From NCBI GenBank assembly GCA_020002185.1, contig CM034537.1, positions 5,708,465 to 5,772,464 on the forward strand: 64,000 bases of DNA, read 5' to 3'. The translations under genes were made by a program, and so were the position numbers. Positions 33,040-44,428 of this stretch are shown piece by piece (the stretch's first letter is position 1; the number at the start of each line of letters is the position of its first letter). This DNA comes from Paraescarpia echinospica. Taxonomy: Eukaryota > Annelida > Polychaeta > Sabellida > Siboglinidae. The notes under the pieces were generated by a model. It saw nothing but the letters and a program-made list of their open reading frames with translations, had not been told where the DNA came from and searched no databases.

Positions 33040-36000
33040 ATGACGCAGAGTGTCAACAAATCCGCTGTATCCATGATCATCAACTACACAGTGCCAAACA
33101 CATACACAGTGTTTATAATCCTCAACCATACCGAGTATAAACATTTCCGCAGTGTCTTCGATCATCAACCACACAGTGTACATCACAACAGCAGTATCCT
33201 TCGTCATCAACAACAGTGTCCTTCAACTGAAGGGAGTATAAATACATCCACAATGTCCATGGTAATCAGTCACTCACGGTATGTACACACGCACAGAGTC
33301 CTTGAATATTAATTACACAGTGTCCAAACACACCCACAATGTCCATGGGTTTCAACCACACAGAGTACCTACACATACTCAGTGTCCTTGGTCATTAACC
33401 ACGCAGAGTAGCTACACATCCACAGTGTCCCTGATCCTCAACCACACAGTGTTCAACACATCCACAATGTCCATGACCATCAACCACACAGTGTTCACAT
33501 CACATATGCCATGTCATTCGCGATTACCCACACTGAGTACCTACACATCGACAGTATCCTTGACCCTCAACCACACAGTTTACATCACATCTGCCGTGTC
33601 CTTGATCATCAACCACACAGAGAATCAACAAATCCACAGTGTCCATAATCATCAACCACATAGAGTATAAACAAATCCACAGTGTGCTTTTTCCTCAACC
33701 ATATAGTGTCAATACATCCAGTCACTATGATCCTCAGACATTCATCCACACATCCACAATATCCATGGTCATCAACCACACAGAGTATATACATGTCCAC
33801 AGCGCCTTTGGTCATTAACCACACAGTGTCCAAGATCATCAAGCACACAGGGTATCAACACATCCACCGTATCCTTGATCTTCAACCACACAGTGTACTA
33901 CACTCTGCAATGACCTTGATCATCAATCACACAATGTTCATCATATCCGCATTGTCCTTGGTCATCAAACAGACAGAGTTCCAATACATCCACAATGTCC
34001 TTGATCCTCAACTACACAATGTCATCACTTCCAGTCTCCACGATCCTCAACCAGACAGAGTATTAACACATCCATAGTTTTCTTTATCTTCATCCACGCA
34101 GTGTCCAAAACATAAGCAGTGTCCTTGGTTATCAATCACACAGTGCAGATAACATCTGCTGTGTCCATGATCATCGACCTGACACACTATCAACACATCC
34201 ACAGTTACCTTGATCCTCAATTACACAGCGTCAAGACACCCACTCTCCGTTATCCTCAATCAGACAGAGTATTAACTCATCCATAGTGTCTACGATCTTA
34301 TACAACAGAGTGTCCATACATCCACAGCATTCGCATCAACAACAGAGAAAGGACACATCAACACTGTCCATGATCGTCAACCAATAAGAGTATCAATACA
34401 TATGCAGGGTTCACAATACTTAACCACACAGAGTAACAACACATCCATAAAGTCTATGATGTTCGACCAACCAGAGTATAAATATAAACACATCATCCTT
34501 GATCATCAAACACAGGGTATCAAGACATCAACTGTGTCCATCACCTTCAACGAAACGGAGTATCAATACATTTCTAGTGTTCACAATACTAAACCACACA
34601 GAGTATCAGCACATCCACAATGTCCATGATCCTCAATCACACAGAGTATCAATACATCTACAGGGTTCACAATTCGAAACCACACAGAGTATCAACACAA
34701 TCATAATGTCCATGATCCTCAACCACAGTGACAACACAACCAAAATGTACATGATCCTCAGTCAACAGTGTCAACACATCCACATTATCCATGAACATCA
34801 ACCACACAGAGTGTCTAACAAATTCACACTGTCCATGATCTTCAAACACACAGAATATCAATACATCTGCAGTATTCACAATAGTAAACCACGCAGAGTA
34901 TCAACACATCCATGGAGTCTATGATTTTTATCCACACAGAGTATCAATACATCCACAGCATCCTTGATCATCAACTACAGAATATGAACTCATCAACAGT
35001 GTCCATGATCTTCAACCACACAGAGTATAAACAACTCCACACTGTGCTTGTTCCTCAACCATACAATGTCAACACATATAATCTCTGCGAACCTCAACCA
35101 GCACATCCACATTGTCCATGATCATGAAACGCACAGTGTAAACACCTCCTTAGAATCCAAAATCTTCAATGACACAGTGTCAACACAACCGCACTATCCA
35201 TGTTCATCAAATGTGTCAATAAAACCAATCTGCATGATCCTCAACCAGACAGGGTATTAACACATCCATAGTGTCCACGATAATCAACCACACGGAGTAC
35301 CTACATAACCACAGTGTCCTTCGTGATTAACCACAGTGAGTACCTACACATCGAAGTGTGCTTGACCCTCAACTACACAGTTTTCATCACATCTGCCGAC
35401 ACGGCAGATGTGACTTCATCAAAAATCACGCAGAATATCAATACATCCTTGATCCTCTATTCCACAGTTGCCAACACATCTGCAATGTTCTTGATCGTCA
35501 TTCGCACAGTATTCATAACATCCGCAGTGTTATTGATCATTAACCAGATATTGTGCTATGCATCCACAGTATCCACGATCATCAACCAGTCAGCGTACCA
35601 ACACATTCACAATGTCACTGTTTCTCAACTACACAGTGTCAACACATCCAGTCTTCATAATCCTCAACGACACATAGTATCTACCAGTATATCCACAATG
35701 TCCACGATCATCAACCAGGCAGAGTATCAACACATCAACATTGTCCTTGATAATCAACTACACAGAGTAATAACACATTCACAGTGTCCTTGATCCTCAA
35801 TTACACAGTTTCAACAAATCCAGTCTCCATGATCCTCAACCAGACTGGGTATTAATACATCCATAATATCCATAATCCTCAAACATAGAGAATAGAAATA
35901 CATATGTTGTATTCACAATATTAAACCATACAGAGTATCAATACATCTACATCCACCCTGTCCATGATCTCCAATCACACAGAGTATAAATACATCTGGA

Positions 36001-36497
36001 GTTTTTACAATAATACACCACACCGAGTACCAACACGTACACAGAGTCCATGATCCTCAACCACAGTGACAACACATCCATAGTGTACACGATCCTCAGT
36101 CAACAGTGTCCAACACATCAACAGTATCCATGATCATCAAGTACACAGAGTGCACAACACATTTACGCTGTCCATGATCTTCAACCACGCAGAATATCAA
36201 TACACCTGCAGTTTTCACAATACTAAACCATGCAGAGTATCAAACACCTCAATAGAGTCTATGATTTTCAACCACACAGAGTATCAATACATCCACAGCA
36301 TCCTCGATCATCAACTTACAGTGTATGAACTCATCAACAATGTCCATGATCTTCAACCACACAAAGTATAAACAACTCCACAGTGTGCTTGTTCCTCAAC
36401 CATATACAATGTCAACACACCCAATCTCTGCGATCCTCAACCACGACATCCACAATATCCATGATCGTAAACACATCCTTAGAATCCAAGATCTTCA
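33040..36497 (+). repeat. Higher-order repeat unit in array 3 (3458 bp)
   Basis: Bounded by the landmark encoding TQSVNKSAVSMIINYTV (or TQRVNKSAV), which recurs at 36498. The same landmark, on the opposite strand, bounds the units in array 4. Confidence 0.88.
35387..35413. repeat. Snap-back palindrome inside a satellite monomer
   Basis: TCACATCTGCCG, ACA loop, CGGCAGATGTGA: 12-bp perfect arms. Related monomers elsewhere read CATCTGCCGTGTCCTTCATC at this point, so TGTC has been replaced by a 15-nt reverse-complement copy of the adjoining bases. This is the footprint expected from intra-strand template switching. Confidence 0.85.
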
Positions 36498-38352
36498 ATG
36501 ACGCAGAGAGTCAACAAATCTGCAGTATCCATGATCATCAATTACACAGTGCTAAACATATACACAGTGTTTATAATCCTCAACCATACCGAGTATAAAC
36601 ATTTCCGTAGTGTCTTCGATTATCAACCACACAGTGTACATCACAACAGCAGTATCCTTCGTCATCAACAACAGTGTCCCTCAACTGAAGGGAGTATAAA
36701 TACATACACAATGTCCATGGTAATCAGTCACTCACGTTATGTACACACGCACAGAGTCCTTGAATATTAATTACACAGTGTCCAAACACACCCACAATGT
36801 CCATGGGTTTCAACCACACAGAGTACCTACACATACTCAGTGTCCTTGGTCATTAACCACGCAGAGTAGCTACACATCCACAGTGTCCCTGATCCTCAAC
36901 CACACAGTGTTCAACACATCCACAATGTCCATGACCATCAACCACACAATGTTCACATCACATACGCCGTGTCATTCGCGATTACCCAAACTGAGTACCT
37001 ACACATCGACAGTATCCTTGACCCTCAACCACACAGTTTACATCACATCTGCCGTGTCCTTAATCATCAACCACACGGAGAATCAACATATCCATAGTGT
37101 CTATAATCGTCAACCACATAGAGTATAAACAAATCCACAGTGTGCTTTTTCCTCAACTATATAGTGTCAATACATCCAGTCACTATGATCCTCAGACATT
37201 CATCCACACATCCACAATATCCATGGTCATGAACCACACAGAGTATATATATGTCCACAGCGTCTTTCGTCATTAACCACACAGTGTCATAGATTATGAA
37301 GCACACAGGGTATCAACACATCCTCCGTATCCTTGATCTTCAACCATACAGTGTACTTCACTCCGCAATGACCATGATCATCAATCACACAATGTTCATC
37401 ATATCCGCATTGTCCATGGTCATCAAACAGACAGAGTTCCAATACATCCACAATGTCCTTGATCCTCAACTACACAGTGTCACCATTTCCAGTCTCCACG
37501 ATCCTCAACCAGACAGAGTATTAACACATCCATAGTTTTCTTCATCTTTAACCACACAGTGTCCAAAACATAAGCAGTGTCTTTGGTTATCAATTACACA
37601 GTGCAGATAACATCTGCTGTGTCCATGATCATCAACCTGACACACTATCCCAACATCCGCAGTTACCTTGATCCTCAATTACACAGCATCAAGACACCCA
37701 GTCTCCGTTATCCTCAATCAGACAGAGTATTAACTCATCCATAGTATCTACGATCTTATACAACATAGTGTCCATACATCCACAGCATTCGCATCAACAA
37801 CAGAGAATGGACACAGCAACACTGTCCATGATCGTCAACCAATAAGAGTATCAACACATATGCAGGGTTCACAATACTTAACCACACAGAGTAACAACAC
37901 ATCCATAAAGTCTATGATGTTCGACCAAACAGAGTATATATATAAACACATCATCCTTGATCATCAAACACAGGGTATCAAGACATCAACTGTGTCCATC
38001 ACCAACGAAACGGAGTATCAATACATCTGCTGTGTTCACAATACTAAACCACACAGAGTATCAACACATTGCCAATGCCCATGATCCTCGATCACACAGA
38101 GTATCAATACATATACAGGGTTCACAATTCGAAACCACACAAAGTGTCAACACAACCAAAATGTACATGATCCTCAGTCAACAGTGTCAACACATCCACA
38201 TTATCCAAGAACATCAACCACACAGTGTCCAACACATTCACACTGTCCATGATCTTCAAACACAGAACATCAATACATCTATAGTATTCACAATAGTAAA
38301 CCACGCAGAGTATCAACACATCCATGGAGTCTATTCGCCCTCCTGAAGATGT

Positions 38353-38701
38353 CTATGTCTGCTTATGGATGAGTCGATGTGGAAATATGGTACCTGTTAC
38401 CACAAGGTTGTTTAATCCATGAAGTCAATTAGTCTTTCTCTATTTTTTTCACCAATTCCATGGCTTCCCATTATGTCTTCATAGCCCTCATTGTCTTCTC
38501 CCAACTTTGGCATTTAGGTCCCCCATTACTTTTAGCATGTCATATTAATGTACATTGCCCACAACTGACTGCAACTGTTCGTAGAACTGGTCTTTCTCCT
38601 CGTCACTTGTTTCATTTATTGGTGCATGTTTGTATGATTGATAGTTTCACAGGCAGGGCAGTAAATAGACTCTTACAAACACAATCAATATGGGCATATA
38701 T
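38353..38701 (-). pseudogene. LINE endonuclease domain relic (copy 3)
   Basis: Same patches as copies 1 and 2. The homopolymer near 38450 is slightly shorter. Confidence 0.82.
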
Positions 38702-39053
38702 TACATTGCTCCAAGTGATGATCAGCACACATTTGTAACGATTTACACTCTGACGGTTCATATTGGTTAATTAGGTGACAACGTTTAGTTAGTTCAGCCA
38801 AAATATTCTAAAGTGTAGCATTGGTCTGGCAACATTCGGAAAAAAATTTAGTTGCATAGTAACTTTGCTCGTTGACTACATGTTGCTTTGAACTTAGCCA
38901 TATTAAATGGGGGGTCTATGTCAATAATGTTTAAATGGTACTGACATTACCCCAGCCATCATCCAGTGTCGCCCTAACCTGTTAAACATTGCTCCAATTA
39001 CCCACCAACACTGTCCTAACACTGTTACCTATTCTATATTCCAAAGGGTGCGT

Positions 39054-41643
39054 GAACAAAAGCCCTTCCAGAAAAAAGCCCCTCGGGCATAAGCCCCTCC
39101 TGACATAAGCCCCTCAATTATATAATATATGTATACATTTATATATATTATGTATATATTCAAATGTAGGATAGTCACAGTAACAATTTTTTTTTACAAT
39201 TCTTTGTTTTTACAATATATATAAATTTAGGTGAATAATTGCAAAATATTATACTTGTAGTGTACTCTTCGAATAAAATTATGCTGTAACTTTATTTCTT
39301 GTGACTTATTTTGTGGTAGATAATTATAAGTTTACAACTTCATATTTACTCCTTTTCAAACAATATATATTTTATTATCTCATTATGTACAATTTCTTTC
39401 ATATATTGTACGCATGACTTTATTTTGATTTATTATTTGTTTAGGTTTGTTTTGTTCAACTGCAGCTGTGAGCAAAGCAAATCTAGACAAATAATAAATA
39501 AAAAAACATCACAGCTGCAGCATTACTTATGTCCCCCCGACGACCAAGTCAGTCAAGGGACTAAAATATGTTTTGTAATATGTTTGTTCCTGTGTCTTTA
39601 TTTCCGCCCACCATGTGTCTGCTTAGTTTTCACCATTCACCACCGAATGCATGGATAATACATTTTACATTAGTCCAGCAGTCAAACACCCTTTTGAAGG
39701 TGTACTGCGCATTAGGATTCACACAATGTGTTTTTTTGCATTTTTGTGATCTTCTAACCTTTTAGGTCAATAATCCGACTGATGTCACCCAGGCACCCTT
39801 GAGCGTTTTGGTATAAAACAAATTTATATGCAAATTAGTTATTGCCATTAAAATGTATACCACTTTTCTACATATCTTGAATTGTAACATTGAAACAAAA
39901 TGATGTGTACAAACGCATGTTTTCAGGATATCCGTACAAACACCCTCATCACCCCATCACAGCTAGACCTGTTGTAGAACTGCCAAGTGGTGCAATACGC
40001 GTGACTCCAAGGTAAAACAATGTCACCTTCAAATGATGAATTTTTGAAATTGTGCGCTTCTGCAAACATCTTAAAATTACAGTGATAATGATGATTACAG
40101 TGCATATCTAATTTCTTTGATTACAAAATAGCCACATATATATATATATTTAGAAAGATTCTTGCAATACCGCGAACGCATCAAGTTACAATGACTCTGT
40201 GCATGTACTTCATTTTATGGATACATAATATGCACTGTGATAGATCAATTTCTTCCAGTCAGAACGATATATAACTTGGAGTCAGTTGATGGAGTTTGCT
40301 TGGAGCGAAGATCAAACAGTGTCACCATCAAGTGATAAATATTTTGAATTGCACCATCCAGCAAATGTTATACAACATCAGAGGTGGATTATATTATGGC
40401 CATGTCGTATACCACTGAATAGCCTACTGTCTCCCTGTAAATATGGGATACAATGGGGGCTGTCAAGTGGTGTAGTGTGTGTGTTAAGTGAAGGTCAAAC
40501 AAGGTGATGTTTTGTTTGCTAAATATTTTTATAATGACCATTTAAGTTTTTCCTTTTGTTTGTTATGGCCCAGTCACAACAGAAGGAATTTTATAAATTT
40601 GATTTTTTTCAAATGTAATAGTGTTAATAAACAAAACAATAAAATTATAAACATGTTCATAGTCAAGTTTAAAAACTGTTAAATGAATCACTCAATTTTG
40701 GATGAAATTGTAATGTTTAAATAAATTATTTAAATTGCCAACACTAATCTTGTTAACATATGTGCAGGATGGTAGTTATCAATACTATTTAAATAAGCCA
40801 AGAGACTTCACAAATCACATACAATCAACTTAGGAAATAATTACATTTAATTGAACATTAATTTTACAAAATGTTCAAGCATTACCCATTTTACAGACAT
40901 GTGTTTTTTAATGTCTATATATATTTAAACCCGGCTGATGCTTAAGGCAGAACTCTGAGCTCATTTGCTATATGAATTACACAAGACTTAATTGTTGGTG
41001 AAGGTCATCATTATGAACAGGAATTAAATCACATATCGATCGATGAGATATAGACAAACATACTCATCGAGGTAATATATAAACACATTGAATCTTCCTT
41101 TGTGTTGAAAAACAAAGACTATCATTGAACAAAACATTTATAGGCATCTTCGCCTCACATTGTATAATTACTATTTTAACGTATGCAAAAATAATCATTT
41201 ATGCCCTGCTGATGCTCAATGGCAGAACCCTGAGCTTGTTTGCTATACAAATTAAACGAGAGTGGATGTAGTTGATAAAGGTCATTTAATAATTGTACCA
41301 ACAGGAATTAAATCACATACACCAAATGATGAGATAAAACAAAGCAAATCATACTTTCATTGAGTACTACACAAACAATTATTAAATGACAGTCAGATTA
41401 GCAAAGGTGGGGGCGGTCATTTCCCCCACCCGCCTCCAGCAGTAGGGGCCCTTCCAGTGTTATACTGCCTAATTGCATATATATTGATGTCACCTTTTTA
41501 TAGGTTAAGGCTTTTGTACACAAGGGTTTTTGACCGTTTTCTAGGATGGAGGGCTTTTACCTTATGACCAGCATCTCATCCCACAAGGTCTCTTGACGGG
41601 AGGGCTTTTGACAAAGAGGCTTTAGACTGGGAGGTCTTTTGAC
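39054..41643. mobile_element. Putative foldback-like element E1 (copy 3)
   Basis: Left array at 39054-39115 and right array at about 41516-41643. Length is 2590 bp, within 1 bp of copy 1. Confidence 0.5.
39627..40332 (+). pseudogene. Three-block exon-like coding chain inside E1 (copy 3)
   Basis: Blocks at 39627-39699, 39927-40011 and 40263-40332, with the same borders and phases. Block 1 agrees with copy 1 and block 3 with copy 2. Confidence 0.35.
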
Positions 41644-41675
41644 TATCTCGATATATGCAGATGATCTACTTCATA
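41639..41675 (+). pseudogene. RT relic, first codons only (copy 3)
   Basis: Reads TISIYADDLLH and is then cut by the N block. The three apparent ORFs of about 340-360 codons across 41639-42762 are made of Ns and are not real. Confidence 0.8.
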
Positions 41676-42675
41676 NNNNNNNNNNNNNNNNNNNNNNNNN
41701 NNNNNNNNNNNNNNNNNNNNNNNNNNNNNNNNNNNNNNNNNNNNNNNNNNNNNNNNNNNNNNNNNNNNNNNNNNNNNNNNNNNNNNNNNNNNNNNNNNNN
41801 NNNNNNNNNNNNNNNNNNNNNNNNNNNNNNNNNNNNNNNNNNNNNNNNNNNNNNNNNNNNNNNNNNNNNNNNNNNNNNNNNNNNNNNNNNNNNNNNNNNN
41901 NNNNNNNNNNNNNNNNNNNNNNNNNNNNNNNNNNNNNNNNNNNNNNNNNNNNNNNNNNNNNNNNNNNNNNNNNNNNNNNNNNNNNNNNNNNNNNNNNNNN
42001 NNNNNNNNNNNNNNNNNNNNNNNNNNNNNNNNNNNNNNNNNNNNNNNNNNNNNNNNNNNNNNNNNNNNNNNNNNNNNNNNNNNNNNNNNNNNNNNNNNNN
42101 NNNNNNNNNNNNNNNNNNNNNNNNNNNNNNNNNNNNNNNNNNNNNNNNNNNNNNNNNNNNNNNNNNNNNNNNNNNNNNNNNNNNNNNNNNNNNNNNNNNN
42201 NNNNNNNNNNNNNNNNNNNNNNNNNNNNNNNNNNNNNNNNNNNNNNNNNNNNNNNNNNNNNNNNNNNNNNNNNNNNNNNNNNNNNNNNNNNNNNNNNNNN
42301 NNNNNNNNNNNNNNNNNNNNNNNNNNNNNNNNNNNNNNNNNNNNNNNNNNNNNNNNNNNNNNNNNNNNNNNNNNNNNNNNNNNNNNNNNNNNNNNNNNNN
42401 NNNNNNNNNNNNNNNNNNNNNNNNNNNNNNNNNNNNNNNNNNNNNNNNNNNNNNNNNNNNNNNNNNNNNNNNNNNNNNNNNNNNNNNNNNNNNNNNNNNN
42501 NNNNNNNNNNNNNNNNNNNNNNNNNNNNNNNNNNNNNNNNNNNNNNNNNNNNNNNNNNNNNNNNNNNNNNNNNNNNNNNNNNNNNNNNNNNNNNNNNNNN
42601 NNNNNNNNNNNNNNNNNNNNNNNNNNNNNNNNNNNNNNNNNNNNNNNNNNNNNNNNNNNNNNNNNNNNNNNNNNN
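41676..42675. other. Assembly gap of exactly 1000 Ns
   Basis: A round-number N block, which usually marks a scaffolding join of unknown size. The left side is mosaic copy 3 in plus orientation; the right side is satellite in minus orientation. Confidence 0.98.
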
Positions 42676-44428
42676 ATGGATAATGTGGATGTGTTGACAC
42701 TGTTGACTGAGGATCATGTACATGTTGATTGTGTTGTCACTGTTGTTGAGGATCATGGACATTATGATTGTGTTGATACTCTATGTGGTTTCGAATTGTG
42801 AACCCTGTATATGTATTGATACTCTGTGTTATTGAGGATCATGGACATTGTGAATGTGTTGATACTCTGTGTGGTTTAGTATTGTGAACACGGCAGATGT
42901 ATTAATAGTCCGTTTCGTTGAAGGTGATGGACACAGTTGATGTCTTGATACCCTGTGTTTGATGATGAAGGATGATGTGTTTATATTTATACTCTGTTTG
43001 GTCGAACATCATATACCTTATGGATGTGTTGTTACTCTGTGTGGTTAAGTATTGTGAACCCTGCATCTGTATTGATACTCTTATTGGTTGACGATCATGG
43101 ACAGTGTTGCTGTGTCCATTCTCTGTTGTTGATGCGAATGCTGTGGATGTATGGACACTCTGTTCTATAAGATCGTAGACACTATGGATAAGTTAATACT
43201 CTGTCTGATTGAGGATATCGGAGAGTGGGTGGCTTGACACTGAGTAATTGAGGATCAAGGTAACTGTGGATTTGTTGATAGTGTGTCAGGTTGATGATCA
43301 TGGACAAAGCAGATGTTATCTGCACTGTGTGATTGATAACCAACGACACTGCTTATGTTTTGGACATTGTGTGGTTGAAGATGAAGAAAACTATGGATGT
43401 GTTAGTACTCTGTCTGATTGAGGATCGTGGAGACTGGAAGTGGTGACACTGTGTAGTTGAGGATCATGGACATTTTGGATGTATTGGAATTCTGTCTGTT
43501 TGATGACCAAGGACAATGCGGATATGATGAACATTGTGTGATTGATGATCAAGGTCATTGCGGAGTGTAGTATACTGTGTGGTTGAAGATCAAGGATACG
43601 GTGGATGTGTTGATACCCTGTGTGCTTGATGATCTTGGACACTGTGTGGTTAATGACGAAAGGCGCGGTGGACATGTACATACACTGTGTGGTTGATGAC
43701 CGTGGGTATTGTGGATGTGTGGATGAATATCTGAGGATCATAGTGACTGGATGTATTGACACTATATGGTTGAGGAAAAAGCACACTGTGGATTTGTTTA
43801 TACTCTATGTGGTTGATGATTATGGACACTGTGGATATGTTGATTCTCTGTGTGGTTGATTATCAAGGACACGGCAGATGTGATGTAAACTGTGTGCTTG
43901 AGGGTCAAGGATAGTGTCGATGTGTAGGTACTCAGTGTGAGTAATTACGAATGACACGGCGTATGTGATGTGAACACTGTGTGGTTGATGACCCTGGACA
44001 TTGTGGATGTGTTGAACACTGTGTGGTTGAGGATCAGGGACACTGTGGATGTGTAGGTACTCTGCGTGGTTAATGACCAAGGACACTGAGGATGTGTAGG
44101 TACTATGTGTCGTTGAAACCCATGGACATTGTGGGTGTGTTTGGACACTGTATAATTAATATTGAAGGACTCTGTGCGTGTGTACATACCGTGAGTGACT
44201 GATTACCATGGACATTGTGGATGTATTTATACTCCCTTTAGTTGAGGGACACTGTTGTTGATGACGAAGGATACTGCTGTTGTGATGAAATCTCGGTGGT
44301 TGATGATCGAAGACACTGCGGAAATGTTTATACTCGGTATGGTTGAGGATTATAAACACTGTGTATGTGTTTGGCACTGTGTAGTTGATGATCATGGATA
44401 CTGCGGATTTGTTGACACTCTGCGTCAT

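Larger units (their letters stand above)
32147..38326 (+). repeat. Satellite array 3, 43-bp monomer
   Basis: About 6.2 kb of monomers. It contains one complete higher-order interval between matching landmarks at 33040 and 36498 (3458 bp). Its left part is in register with array 2 and its right 1.8 kb is nearly identical to array 1. It ends at the same junction sequence as arrays 1 and 2 (GGAGTCTATT then CGCCCTCCTGAAG). Confidence 0.95.
38327..41675 (+). repeat. Mosaic segmental duplicon, copy 3 (truncated by gap)
   Basis: Only the first 3.35 kb is present before the N block. At several sites it agrees with copy 1 against copy 2 (no 70-bp replacement, GGGAGGTCTTTT kept, CTTCTAACC kept). At others it agrees with copy 2 against copy 1 (ATGACCATTT, ACCATCAAG, AATAAAATTAT). 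Confidence 0.93.

Noticed and set aside
41639..42762. Three ORFs of about 340-360 codons across the gap
   Set aside because: They consist almost entirely of unknown residues from 1000 Ns. Only a few codons at each end are real sequence.
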